In this document: positions 25,973 through 35,005 of the stretch, one piece after another | Numbering within the stretch: position 1 is the first letter of the stretch | How the letters are laid out: every line of letters begins with the position of its first letter | NCBI GenBank assembly: GCA_024682395.1 | Contig: JAIKZH010000004.1 | Location: 1-63,379, forward strand | DNA: 63,379 nucleotides | Reading direction: 5' to 3' | From: Bacteroidaceae bacterium | Lineage (GTDB): Bacteria; Bacteroidota; Bacteroidia; Bacteroidales; Bacteroidaceae | Translations under genes and position numbers: made by a program | Notes under the pieces: generated by a model | Databases searched by the model: none | The model's input: only the letters and a program-made list of their open reading frames with translations | Told to the model about the DNA's origin: nothing

Positions 25973-27340
25973 ATGAGCACAAAGCAAAAAAGATTCTTCC
26001 TTAGTGAAGATGAATTACCACGTCAATGGTATAATATTCAGGCTGATATGGTAAACAAACCAATGCCTCCGTTGAATCCTAAAACTAAGAAACCTCTTGC
26101 TCCTGAGGATCTCTTCCCAATCTTTAATAAAGAATGTTCTCGTCAGGAACTTAATATGACTGACGCATGGATTGATATCCCTGAGGAAGTTCGAGATATG
26201 TATAAATATTACCGTAGCACACCTTTGGTTCGTGCATATGGTTTGGAGAAAGCATTGAACACTCCTGCTCATATATATTTCAAGAATGAGAGTGTGAGTC
26301 CGGTTGGAAGTCATAAACTTAACTCTGCATTGGCACAGGCTTACTATTGTAAGCAAGAAGGTGTGACTAACGTTACAACTGAAACTGGTGCCGGTCAGTG
26401 GGGAACTGCTTTGGCATATGCAGCAAAGGTGTTCGGACTTGAAGCTGCTGTTTATCAGGTGAAAATCAGTTATGAACAGAAGCCTTACCGTCGTAGTATA
26501 ATGCAGACTTTCGGTGCACAGGTAACTCCTTCTCCTTCAATGTCAACTCGTGCTGGTAAGGATATCTTGACTCAAAATCCAAATTGTCAAGGTTCGTTGG
26601 GAACTGCAATTAGTGAGGCTGTGGAATTGGCTGTTTCTACTCCAAACTGTAAATATACTCTTGGTTCGGTTCTTAGTCACGTAACACTTCACCAGACTGT
26701 TATCGGACTTGAGGCTGAGAAGCAGATGGAAAAGGCAGGCGAATATCCTGATATGATTATCGGTTGTTTCGGTGGTGGAAGTAACTTCGGTGGTATTAGC
26801 TTCCCATTCATGCGTCATACAATCAAAGAAGGAAAGAAAACTCGTTATATAGCTGCAGAACCTGCATCTTGTCCTAAGTTGACAAAGGGTGTGTTCCAAT
26901 ACGATTTTGGTGATGAAGTGGGCTATACTCCATTGTTGCCAATGTTTACTCTTGGACATAATTTCATGCCTGCTAATATTCATGCGGGAGGACTTCGCTA
27001 TCACGGTGCAGGAGTTATTGTCAGTCAGTTGTTGAAAGACGGTCTTATGGAGGCTGTTGACATTCCTCAACTTGAAACATTCGATGCTGGTCTTTTGTTC
27101 GCAAAGGCAGAAGGTATTATCCCTGCTCCAGAATCATGTCATGCTATTGCTGCAACAATTCGTGAAGCAAAGAAATGTGCTGAAACTGGCGAAGAAAAGG
27201 TAATCCTCTTCAATCTTTCAGGACATGGACTTATTGATATGACAGCATATGATCAATATCTCAGCGGAAATCTTCAGAATTACGAAATTACCGATGAAAT
27301 GATTAAGAAAAACATCGATGAATTGGAGAAAATAATCTAA
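25973..27340 (+). CDS. trpB: Tryptophan synthase beta chain, TrpB2 type
   Basis: PLP enzyme that condenses indole with serine (or phosphoserine in some TrpB2 members) to give tryptophan. At 455 aa with the long N-terminal region 'PLAPEDLFPIFNKEC' it belongs to the TrpB2 class (about 430-455 aa), not the 400-aa TrpB1 that pairs with TrpA. The PLP lysine is Lys115 in 'GSHKLNSAL'. 'ETGAGQWGTALAYAA' and the phosphate loop 'GCFGGGSNFGG' are present. No trpA or other trp gene is adjacent, so it probably salvages free indole. It has its own attenuator upstream and a strong terminator downstream, making a single-gene transcription unit. Confidence 0.93.
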   Translation: MSTKQKRFFLSEDELPRQWYNIQADMVNKPMPPLNPKTKKPLAPEDLFPIFNKECSRQELNMTDAWIDIPEEVRDMYKYYRSTPLVRAYGLEKALNTPAHIYFKNESVSPVGSHKLNSALAQAYYCKQEGVTNVTTETGAGQWGTALAYAAKVFGLEAAVYQVKISYEQKPYRRSIMQTFGAQVTPSPSMSTRAGKDILTQNPNCQGSLGTAISEAVELAVSTPNCKYTLGSVLSHVTLHQTVIGLEAEKQMEKAGEYPDMIIGCFGGGSNFGGISFPFMRHTIKEGKKTRYIAAEPASCPKLTKGVFQYDFGDEVGYTPLLPMFTLGHNFMPANIHAGGLRYHGAGVIVSQLLKDGLMEAVDIPQLETFDAGLLFAKAEGIIPAPESCHAIAATIREAKKCAETGEEKVILFNLSGHGLIDMTAYDQYLSGNLQNYEITDEMIKKNIDELEKII

Positions 27341-27366
27341 TTGGATTGTTCTTTTAATCGATATAT

Positions 27367-27403
27367 ACCGATGGCGAATTCATGAATTTGTCATCGGTTT
27401 TTT
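27367..27403 (+). terminator. trpB2 terminator
   Basis: A 14-bp stem (27367-27380 with 27385-27398, two G-U pairs), loop CATG, followed by TTTTTT. It lies 26 nt after the stop codon. Confidence 0.9.
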
Positions 27404-27560
27404 ATATGCCTTATTTCTATGAATTTATGAAAAATTGATGATGAGTGCGACAGTAAACTGTACTAATCAATCAGTTGTTTCATATATGCTTTAATGACAC
27501 TTATTTATAATAAAGAATTAAAAAACGGAATAAAGGCTGAGATTTGTCAAAATTTATTCG

Positions 27561-27568
27561 TACTTTTG
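27561..27568 (+). promoter_or_regulatory. Predicted -7 box for the LOG-family gene
   Basis: TACTTTTG matches TAnnTTTG, 52 nt before the start codon. A TTTG occurs 14 nt upstream, closer than usual, so the -33 element is uncertain. Confidence 0.5.
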
Positions 27569-27619
27569 CAAATAATTGTAGTTATTGCTATAAGCAAAGA
27601 TAAATTAAAGCAATAGATT

Positions 27620-28162
27620 ATGGAAAAGATTGGAGTCTTCTGTGCTTCATCGGATAAAATGGATGCAGTTTACACAGAAGAAGCTAAAAAATTAGGTGAA
27701 TGGATAGGTAATCAGAACAAGACACTGATTTATGGTGGAAGCAATGTCGGACTGATGGAGGTTGTTGCGCAAGGAGTTAAGCAGACAGGCAAAGGTATTG
27801 TCGTCGGTGTTATTCCAAAGATTCTGATTGATCAAGGTAAGGTTAGTGAATGTGTGGGAATAAAAGTTCCTACAGAAGACCTCACAGACAGAAAAATGTG
27901 GATGATGAAACTGAGTGATGTGTTTGTTGTTCTGCCTGGAAGTGTAGGAACATTAGACGAGGCTTTTTCTGTAATGAGTCAAAACGCAATAGGCATTAGC
28001 AATAAAAAAGTCATATTTTGGAATATAAATGGCTTCTGGAATAAATTGTTTGAGACATTCGATTGGTTAAACCAATCAGGTGCGGCTAATAAACCATTTG
28101 AAAACCTGATGCTGAAAGCAAATAGTCTGGAAGAAGTAATTGAGTTAATAAATAAAGCATAA
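27620..28162 (+). CDS. LOG-family protein (lysine decarboxylase-like fold)
   Basis: LOG-fold proteins are nucleotide 5'-monophosphate phosphoribohydrolases, known for releasing free cytokinin or bases from nucleotides. Visible motifs: 'YGGSNVGLMEVVA' (family GGGxxGLMG) and 'LTDRKMWMMKLSDVFVVLPGSVGTLDEAF' shown here in two parts, the Arg-Lys 'DRKMWMM' and 'PGSVGTLDE'. The usual PGGxGTxxE has its second Gly changed to Ser. 180 aa is typical. The PfkB kinase gene follows after 11 nt, so the two form an operon; a link to nucleoside or ribose salvage is plausible but unproven. Confidence 0.85.
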   Translation: MEKIGVFCASSDKMDAVYTEEAKKLGEWIGNQNKTLIYGGSNVGLMEVVAQGVKQTGKGIVVGVIPKILIDQGKVSECVGIKVPTEDLTDRKMWMMKLSDVFVVLPGSVGTLDEAFSVMSQNAIGISNKKVIFWNINGFWNKLFETFDWLNQSGAANKPFENLMLKANSLEEVIELINKA

Positions 28163-28173
28163 ATCATAATAAG

Positions 28174-29130
28174 ATGAGAAGAATAATAGGAATAGGTGAA
28201 ACGATAATGGATATAATCTTCCAAAACGGACAGCCAATAGCCGCTGTTCCTGGAGGTTCTGTATTCAATTCCATGATTTCATTGGGACGATTAGAACAAA
28301 ATACAACGTTTATCAGTGAAACTGGAAACGACCGTGTTGGTAAGGTCGTGCTTGACTTTCTTGCCGACAATGGTGTGAACAATGAAAACGTATGTGTGTA
28401 TTACGACGGACGAACACCTATTTCGTTAGCTTGGCTCAACGACAAGAACGATGCTGAATACGAATTCTATAAAGATTATCCAAAGGCACGTTTAGATGTT
28501 ATATGGCCAAGGATTGAGAAGGATGATATTGTGATGATGGGCTCTTATTTCGTGCTGAATCCAGTGCTTAGACCTAAAGTGATTGAGTTCTTGAAATATG
28601 TGCGTGAACGTGAGGCTATTGTTTATTATGATTTCAATTTCCGTGATTCCCACAAAGAGGAGGCTATAAAGTTATATCCTGATATTCTTGACAATATGGA
28701 ACATTCTGATATTGTTAGAGGTTCGACTGAGGATCTTGAGAATATGTTCGGAAATAACTTCCCAGAGCAGGTTTATGCAAAAGAAGTTGAATATTATTGC
28801 AAGAACATGATATGTACAGATGGCGGAAAGAATGTGAAATTGTTTACTCCGTCAATTCGTAAGGAATATTTTGTCCGTAATATTGATACCGTTAGTACTA
28901 TAGGTGCAGGAGACAACTTTAATGCAGGTATCGTTTTCGGGCTAATGCGAGAAAATATCCGAAAAGAGGATATCCCTACTTTGAAAGAACAGGATTGGGA
29001 TAAAATCATACAATGTGGACTCGATTTCTCTGCTGAAGTATGTAAGAGCCTTAATAATTCTATATCAAAGGAATTTGCTCATAATTACCTTCACGGAGGT
29101 GAACCTTTGGAAATGAAAATGTGTAAATAA
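28174..29130 (+). CDS. PfkB-family carbohydrate kinase
   Basis: Ribokinase-fold sugar or nucleoside kinase of 318 aa. The N-terminal part has 'IGIGETIMDIIF' and 'AVPGGSVFNSMISLGRL', the substrate-binding glycine pair. The C-terminal signature 'TIGAGDNFNAGIVFGL' holds the catalytic Asp near residue 245. 'VYYDFNFRD' is a typical mid-domain strand. Close homologues are often named fructokinase in Bacteroidetes, but the substrate cannot be assigned from sequence. It follows the LOG gene directly and precedes argF' by 61 nt. Confidence 0.9.
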   Translation: MRRIIGIGETIMDIIFQNGQPIAAVPGGSVFNSMISLGRLEQNTTFISETGNDRVGKVVLDFLADNGVNNENVCVYYDGRTPISLAWLNDKNDAEYEFYKDYPKARLDVIWPRIEKDDIVMMGSYFVLNPVLRPKVIEFLKYVREREAIVYYDFNFRDSHKEEAIKLYPDILDNMEHSDIVRGSTEDLENMFGNNFPEQVYAKEVEYYCKNMICTDGGKNVKLFTPSIRKEYFVRNIDTVSTIGAGDNFNAGIVFGLMRENIRKEDIPTLKEQDWDKIIQCGLDFSAEVCKSLNNSISKEFAHNYLHGGEPLEMKMCK

Positions 29131-29191
29131 TTCTATAAATAATAAATTGATAATAGTAGATTTCTAAAGAATCTTCATTAAAAACAATAAT

Positions 29192-30154
29192 ATGAAAGTA
29201 TTTCAAAACGTAAGTGACCTTGGCGACCTAAACCAAGCCTTAAAAGAAGCATTCGAGATCAAAAATGATCGTTTCAAATATCAGACATTAGGAAGAAATA
29301 AGACTGCTTTGCTTATTTTCTTCAATAATAGTTTAAGAACTCGCTTAAGTACTCAAAAAGCAGCCATGAACCTCGGAATGAATGTGATTGTGCTTGATGT
29401 AAATCAAGGCGCATGGAAACTCGAAACAGAACGAGGTGTTATTATGGATGGTGACAAGAGTGAACACCTGTTAGAGGCAATACCTGTAATGGGATGCTAT
29501 TGCGATTTAATCGGAGTTCGCAGTTTCGCTACATTTGAAAACAGAAAGAATGATTACGAAGAAAAGATATTAAATCAATTTATCAAATACTCAGGAAAAC
29601 CTGTGTTCTTTATGGAGAGTGCTACAGTGCATCCATTACAAGCATTTGCCGATCTCATCACAATCGAAGAATACAAGAAGACGGCACGTCCAAAAGTGGT
29701 TCTTTCTTGGGCTCCACATCCAAAAGCATTACCTCAGGCTGTTCCAAATTCATTCGCTCAGTGGATGAATGCTGCTGATGTTGATTTTGTGGTAACTCAT
29801 CCTGAAGGTTATGAGTTGGATCCGATGTTTGTCGGAGATGCACGTGTCGAATACGATCAGATGAAGGCTTTTGAAGGAGCTGACTTTATTTATGCTAAGA
29901 ACTGGAGTTGTCCAGGTGTGACTAATCCTGCAGATTATGGTAAGATCTTGTCAAAAGACATGTCATGGACTGTAGATAAGAAGCATATGGATGTCACAAA
30001 TAATGCTTTCTTCATGCATTGTCTGCCTGTACGTCGTAATATGATTGTTACTGATGATGTAATCGAGGCTCCAACAAGTCTGGTTATCCCAGAAGCAGCT
30101 AATCGCGAGATCTCAGCTACAGTTGTACTTAAACGTATGCTTCAAGCATTATAA
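29192..30154 (+). CDS. argF': N-succinyl/N-acetyl-L-ornithine carbamoyltransferase
   Basis: Carbamoylates an N-acylated ornithine in the alternative arginine pathway of Bacteroidetes and Xanthomonas. The carbamoyl-phosphate loop is 'NSLRTRLSTQKAA' (residues 46-58). 'ATVHPLQAFADLITI' and the C-terminal 'MHCLPVRRNMIV' are the other active-site segments. 320 aa matches the family. As I recall, residue 90 (B. fragilis numbering) is Pro in the succinyl enzyme and the equivalent position 92 is Glu in the acetyl enzyme; here residue 90 is Ser ('GDKSEHLLEA'). That favours N-succinylornithine over N-acetylornithine but is not the usual residue. No other arg genes are in the window. Confidence 0.92.
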   Translation: MKVFQNVSDLGDLNQALKEAFEIKNDRFKYQTLGRNKTALLIFFNNSLRTRLSTQKAAMNLGMNVIVLDVNQGAWKLETERGVIMDGDKSEHLLEAIPVMGCYCDLIGVRSFATFENRKNDYEEKILNQFIKYSGKPVFFMESATVHPLQAFADLITIEEYKKTARPKVVLSWAPHPKALPQAVPNSFAQWMNAADVDFVVTHPEGYELDPMFVGDARVEYDQMKAFEGADFIYAKNWSCPGVTNPADYGKILSKDMSWTVDKKHMDVTNNAFFMHCLPVRRNMIVTDDVIEAPTSLVIPEAANREISATVVLKRMLQAL

Positions 30155-30224
30155 ATTATAAACAAATTTACGATCAATTCGGATAAAGTGTTGATAACAC
30201 AAATAAAATATATTAGATAAAGAA

Positions 30225-31328
30225 ATGGCATTAAAAGCTGGTATAGTAGGACTACCAAACGTAGGTAAATCAACTCTCTTCAATTGTTTGTCAAGTGCAA
30301 AGGCACAGGCTGCAAACTTCCCATTCTGCACTATCGATGCTCAAATGGGACAAATTAGTGTTCCTGATGATAGATTGACAAAATTAGCAGAACTTGTACA
30401 TCCAGGACGTATAGTTCCTGCAACTTGTGATATCGTTGACATCGCAGGATTGGTGAAAGGTGCAAGCAAAGGTGAAGGACTTGGTAATCAGTTCCTTGGA
30501 AATATTCGTGAATGCGACGCAATCATCCATGTGTTACGTTGCTTTAAAAACGATAATATCGTACACGTTGACGGTTCGGTAGATCCTGTTCGCGATAAGG
30601 AAGTAATTGATACAGAACTCCAACTAAAAGACCTTGAGACTGTTGAAACAAGAATAAAGAAGGTTGAGAAACAAGCTAATGTCGGTGGTGATAAACAAGC
30701 AAAAGTGGAACTTGAACTTCTTTTAAGATATAAGAATGCACTTGAACAAGGTAAAAGCGCCAGAACTGTTGAGTTGGAGAATCAAGATGAGATAAATGCT
30801 GCAAAACAAATGTTTTTGCTTACTACCAAACCTGTGTTGTATGTATGTAATGTAGATGAGAAGAGTGCAAGTATAGGTAATGAATATGTGGAGAAAGTAA
30901 GAGAAGCTATAAAGGACGAGGACGCAGAATTAATTATTATCTCTGCTCAAACTGAGGCTGACATCGCAGAACTCGAAACATATGAGGAAAAACAGATGTT
31001 CCTTGAGGATCTTGGACTTTCTGAGAGTGGATGCAACCGACTGATAAAGGCAATCTATTCATTGTTGAATCTTGAAACATTTATCACTGCTGGTGAAATG
31101 GAAGTTAAGGCATGGACCTACAGACGAGGATGGAAAGCTCCACAATGTGCTGGTGTTATTCATACCGACTTTGAAAAAGGATTCATTCGTGCTGAGGTAA
31201 TTAAATATGATGACTATATAAAATACGGCTCTGAAGCTGCTGTAAGAGAAGCAGGTAAACTCGGTGTCGAAGGTAAAGATTATATCGTTCAAGATGGAGA
31301 TATAATGCATTTCCGCTTTAATGTATAA
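30225..31328 (+). CDS. ychF: Redox-responsive P-loop ATPase/GTPase YchF (OLA1 family)
   Basis: Obg-like NTPase associated with ribosomes and proteasome-like functions; it prefers ATP. The P-loop is 'GLPNVGKSTLFN' (residues 8-19), followed by 'FPFCTIDAQMG' (switch I), 'DIAGLVKGASKGEGLGNQF' (G3/switch II) and a coiled region at about 130-200. The C-terminal TGS domain contains 'AGEMEVKAWTYRRGWKAPQ' and ends in 'DGDIMHFRFNV', the invariant family ending. 367 aa is typical. Confident call. Confidence 0.97.
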   Translation: MALKAGIVGLPNVGKSTLFNCLSSAKAQAANFPFCTIDAQMGQISVPDDRLTKLAELVHPGRIVPATCDIVDIAGLVKGASKGEGLGNQFLGNIRECDAIIHVLRCFKNDNIVHVDGSVDPVRDKEVIDTELQLKDLETVETRIKKVEKQANVGGDKQAKVELELLLRYKNALEQGKSARTVELENQDEINAAKQMFLLTTKPVLYVCNVDEKSASIGNEYVEKVREAIKDEDAELIIISAQTEADIAELETYEEKQMFLEDLGLSESGCNRLIKAIYSLLNLETFITAGEMEVKAWTYRRGWKAPQCAGVIHTDFEKGFIRAEVIKYDDYIKYGSEAAVREAGKLGVEGKDYIVQDGDIMHFRFNV

Positions 31329-31416
31329 TTAGATTATAGTCGGTTGTTTTCATCTGAAATGACATAGAGGTGAAATTTAAGGATGTTTATTGTATAAATA
31401 ACAATTATTAAAGATT

Positions 31417-32325
31417 ATGTGTAACAATCTCCTATTCATTGATTGGCAACCTGATATAGAGCTACTGAATGTTGGTTCATTCAGTATCCGCTGGTATTCC
31501 ATCATGTGGATTGTTGGTTTGGCTTTAGCTTATTTCATCGTAAAATTCCTTTATGAAAAACAGCAGATTCCAAAGGAGAAATTCGATCCTTTGTTTATCT
31601 ATTGCTTTTTTGGAGTGATAATAGGTGCCCGATTAGGTCATTGTCTGTTTTATGAACCTGCCTATTTCTTGGGTTCAATGAAGGGATTCATCGAAATGTT
31701 TTTGCCGATAAGGTTCGCTCCTGATTCTTGGAACTGGGCGTTCTGCGGCTATTCTGGTTTGGCAAGCCACGGAGGTGCTATCGGAGTATTTATTGGAATG
31801 TTGCTTTATATGAAGAAAACTAAAGTTCCATTCATGACAACACTGGATAATGTTTCGATTGCAGCACCTATAACAGCATGCTTTATACGTTTGGGGAATC
31901 TAATGAACTCTGAGATTATCGGCTGTCAGACAGATGTCCCATGGGCATTCCTTTTCCATACAAGAGAAGCCTTAGCGAATGGTCAGATTGTACCACGTCA
32001 TCCTGCTCAGTTATACGAAGCAATCGCTTATTTTATCATATTTGTAATAGGGTTCATTATATATGCAAAGCATAACAAGACGAGCCTTAAATCCGATGAA
32101 ATCGTACAAAAGAACCGAAAATATGTTCCTGGTTCTGGTTTCTACTTCGGATATTGTATTGCAACGATATTTTTATTCCGTTTTTGCGTTGAATTCATCA
32201 AAAAAGAACAGGTTGATTTTGAACGTGCAATGATTCTTGATATGGGACAGATATTAAGTATCCCATTCATAATAATTGGCTTATATTTTTTATTTAGAAA
32301 ATCGTCTGAAACGAAAAACAAATAG
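31417..32325 (+). CDS. lgt: Prolipoprotein diacylglyceryl transferase
   Basis: Inner-membrane enzyme that attaches diacylglycerol to the lipobox cysteine of prolipoproteins, such as the several lipoproteins encoded in this window. About seven membrane helices. Conserved segments: 'SIRWYSIMWIVGLALAY', 'GARLGHCLFYEP', 'GLASHGGAIGVFIGM' (with the His-Gly-Gly motif), 'RLGNLMNSEIIG' and 'PRHPAQLYEAIAYF'. These contain the essential Arg, His and Tyr residues known from E. coli Lgt. 302 aa is normal. The next gene starts 3 nt later. Confidence 0.96.
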   Translation: MCNNLLFIDWQPDIELLNVGSFSIRWYSIMWIVGLALAYFIVKFLYEKQQIPKEKFDPLFIYCFFGVIIGARLGHCLFYEPAYFLGSMKGFIEMFLPIRFAPDSWNWAFCGYSGLASHGGAIGVFIGMLLYMKKTKVPFMTTLDNVSIAAPITACFIRLGNLMNSEIIGCQTDVPWAFLFHTREALANGQIVPRHPAQLYEAIAYFIIFVIGFIIYAKHNKTSLKSDEIVQKNRKYVPGSGFYFGYCIATIFLFRFCVEFIKKEQVDFERAMILDMGQILSIPFIIIGLYFLFRKSSETKNK

Positions 32326-32328
32326 AAT

Positions 32329-34506
32329 ATGAAAAAAACAGTCATTACAATAATCGTCTTTCTGATTCTTGGGGTTGCTGCTTTCTTTATCTGGAAAAGT
32401 TGTAGTAACAAAGAAGAAGTTCTCGACTTAGATAACTATACTCCGTCTAAGGAATTCAAGGCAGCAGCCGATGCGTTGGAACAACAACCCGAACCTCAAT
32501 ACGATATAGAAGAAACTGTACGTATATTGAATGGTTTGGAGGTGGCTCAATCGCAATCTGAGGACTTTATGTCGTTCTTGGAATATATGGCTAAACAAGA
32601 TTATAGTCGTGTACCTAAGGATGTGCTAAAGGCTAAGGAACGATTACTTCCTATTCTTCAGAAGATGTATGAACTTCAAAAAGAATATGATGAATTGGAT
32701 AATCTGTGGATGCTTGCAAGAAGTGCAACCAGCGGGGCAACAGAATTCGCCGAGAAATCCAATCCAATAGGTGTAATGTCTGCAATATTCACTGGCAATC
32801 CTTTTGATGCCGTAAATATAAACAAGAATCTGGCTGAGGCTAAGACTGTGGCTTTCGAACAATACGAAAAAGACAAAAAACTGAAAGATTCGCTAAAGAA
32901 GCAGATTGAGCAGTTACATATGTCATATGTTGACTATCTCTCAGAGTATGCTCCTGTGTACTTCAAATATATGAAAGAATGGGATCGTCTTTGTTTGGAT
33001 CGCGATAAAGCATATCTTGATATTTACTCAGGAAGAACTGTCGATGCTTATAACGCAATAGAAAAGGTTCTCGCAAATTATCCAACTAATAGAGAGGCTC
33101 TTCTTTTAAAGTCGCTTACACTTATTCAGTTGGCTGGAAATAAACCAAATAATGCCAAGAAACCTGATGATGTGAATTTGCCTACTCCAATGAATATTAC
33201 TAAGGATGTTGACTCTGTTGGGTTGAAACAAACTGATGCAAAACTGATACAGGCTGATGCTATCCTTGATAATTATATGGATTTATATCCTCAACGTTCA
33301 GCACCTGCATTAGTACTGAAAGGACTTATCAAATTGAAAGAAGGAAACGAGGCTAAGGCCATGTCTTATTTTGATCAGGCAAGTGTTGAATATCCTCGTC
33401 AGGCAGCAGCATTAACAGACTTGCTTGATTCATATAAGAATCGTTCATATCTCAATAAATCATCAGAAGGTAAGTACTTGCTCAAATTATACCGTTCTAC
33501 AATGGAAGGATATGGAATGTTTAGTCCAAATCTCTTAAAAGCAAAATACTATTCTCAGCAAGGTGATTTAGAAAAGGCAAAAGAAGAAATCTTCAATCAT
33601 TTCTACAGAAGAGGTAATCAGGGAGTTTATGATTGTCTTCTCAGCGATATGCAATATTGTGAGGAGAATATGTATAGCATCTTCAAACAATTGCTGATGG
33701 AACAATCTTTCATTGATGTCAGTGTTGAACCAACAAAGAACTGGTTGCTGTCTAAAAATGAAGATGAAGTAAGAGTGATTATCAATAATCGTTCGGATGT
33801 TGATTTAGAGAATGTCAGAATATTCTTATGTCTGCATTATACAGATATGTATAAGGATGAATATGATGTTGTAAAGTGTCCTTCAATAAATATAATCAAA
33901 CACCATGATAAGACCGAGATAGGTGTTGTGAAACTGAATTATAATGACAAGACATACAACGACATCACCAGAATACGAGCAATCGCAATGACTGATGATA
34001 AAATATGTTGGATTGATGATGTTGAATACAAATACATACATGCATACGAGGCATCTAAGGCTAAAAGCAATAATAAGAAGAAAATAGGTGTTAATAGCCG
34101 CCGTGAGGAATTTTTGAAAGATTTCAATATCGATTCCAATACAATCACCGAAGCTATAGCTAAGGGCATCACAGTATATAGTGCAATCAAGTCCGACGAC
34201 AAATCCTTCTGGGATAATGTCACTAATATATGGGCAGGAAGTGATGATAAACTCAAGATAGAATTGCCAAGAATGTTGTCGCTCATCGATCCTGTCTTCT
34301 CTTTAAACCAACTCAAAGACAAAGAGAATGCGATATTACCAGTTGAGAACTATCTCACAGGTAATAACATCAGATTGAAATTCGACTATAAGCCAAAGGA
34401 AGGTGAAACGATTCCTCTCTACATATATAGTGATTATATCAGTCTAAAAGTAACAATAAAGTTTAATAAAGGTAAACCGGAAATAAAGGATATCAGTGTA
34501 ATTTGA
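32329..34506 (+). CDS. Membrane-anchored protein with tetratricopeptide-like region, function unknown
   Basis: A 725-aa protein that I cannot assign to a named family. Residues 6-24 ('TIIVFLILGVAAFFIWKSC') form a membrane helix followed directly by Cys25-Ser, which may be a lipoprotein site or a simple anchor. Helical segments at about 30-210 include a possible coiled coil ('EQYEKDKKLKDSLKKQIEQL'). TPR-like helices occur around 235-430 ('AYNAIEKVLANYPTNREALLLKSLTLI', cited in part as 'NREALLLKSLTLI', and 'LKGLIKLKEGNEAKAMSYFDQA'). The C-terminal 250 aa look beta-rich. It starts 3 nt after lgt, so it is probably co-expressed. A scaffold in the periplasm is a reasonable guess only. Confidence 0.7.
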   Translation: MKKTVITIIVFLILGVAAFFIWKSCSNKEEVLDLDNYTPSKEFKAAADALEQQPEPQYDIEETVRILNGLEVAQSQSEDFMSFLEYMAKQDYSRVPKDVLKAKERLLPILQKMYELQKEYDELDNLWMLARSATSGATEFAEKSNPIGVMSAIFTGNPFDAVNINKNLAEAKTVAFEQYEKDKKLKDSLKKQIEQLHMSYVDYLSEYAPVYFKYMKEWDRLCLDRDKAYLDIYSGRTVDAYNAIEKVLANYPTNREALLLKSLTLIQLAGNKPNNAKKPDDVNLPTPMNITKDVDSVGLKQTDAKLIQADAILDNYMDLYPQRSAPALVLKGLIKLKEGNEAKAMSYFDQASVEYPRQAAALTDLLDSYKNRSYLNKSSEGKYLLKLYRSTMEGYGMFSPNLLKAKYYSQQGDLEKAKEEIFNHFYRRGNQGVYDCLLSDMQYCEENMYSIFKQLLMEQSFIDVSVEPTKNWLLSKNEDEVRVIINNRSDVDLENVRIFLCLHYTDMYKDEYDVVKCPSINIIKHHDKTEIGVVKLNYNDKTYNDITRIRAIAMTDDKICWIDDVEYKYIHAYEASKAKSNNKKKIGVNSRREEFLKDFNIDSNTITEAIAKGITVYSAIKSDDKSFWDNVTNIWAGSDDKLKIELPRMLSLIDPVFSLNQLKDKENAILPVENYLTGNNIRLKFDYKPKEGETIPLYIYSDYISLKVTIKFNKGKPEIKDISVI

Positions 34507-34577
34507 TACTTTTTCTGATTTATTCTTAAATAATATTATTTTATTCACGATTATATATGAGAAAAAGAAATTCTTAT

Positions 34578-34585
34578 TATCTTTG
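34578..34585 (+). promoter_or_regulatory. Predicted -7 box for trxA
   Basis: TATCTTTG is an exact TAnnTTTG match 35 nt before the start codon. No TTG is visible at the expected -33 distance. Confidence 0.55.
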
Positions 34586-34620
34586 CAGAAAACATTATAT
34601 AATCTAAAATACGAATCATT

Positions 34621-34929
34621 ATGGAAATTACAAGTGAAAATTACAACGAGATAATATCTCAAAGCAAACCTGTCGTTTTGGATTTCTGGGCAACATGGTG
34701 TGGTCCATGTAGAAAGATTGCTCCAATAGTTGAAGAACTTGCGGAAGCATATAGCGACCAAGTTATTATCGGAAAAGTAAATGTTGAGGAAGATGACGAT
34801 TTAGCTTCTAAATATGGTATAAGAAACATCCCAACTCTACTTTTCATCAAAAATGGCGAAGTCATCGATAAATTCGTTGGCGCAGCTACAAAAGATGTTA
34901 TAGAAGAGAAGATCAAGGCATTATTATAA
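34621..34929 (+). CDS. trxA: Thioredoxin
   Basis: Small cytoplasmic disulfide reductase of 102 aa. The redox site WCGPC lies at residues 26-30 in 'LDFWATWCGPCRK'. The buried Asp21 and the cis-proline segment 'NIPTLLFIKNG' are in place. No signal peptide. It is in a short intergenic context with its own -7 box and a 105-aa acidic protein gene 76 nt downstream. Confidence 0.96.
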   Translation: MEITSENYNEIISQSKPVVLDFWATWCGPCRKIAPIVEELAEAYSDQVIIGKVNVEEDDDLASKYGIRNIPTLLFIKNGEVIDKFVGAATKDVIEEKIKALL

Positions 34930-35005
34930 GCTTGACAGCTTGGGTATTGCCCCTTCTTATTCTGTTATTAATAAACTAAATAATGAAATCTTAAAGAGTA
35001 TAACT

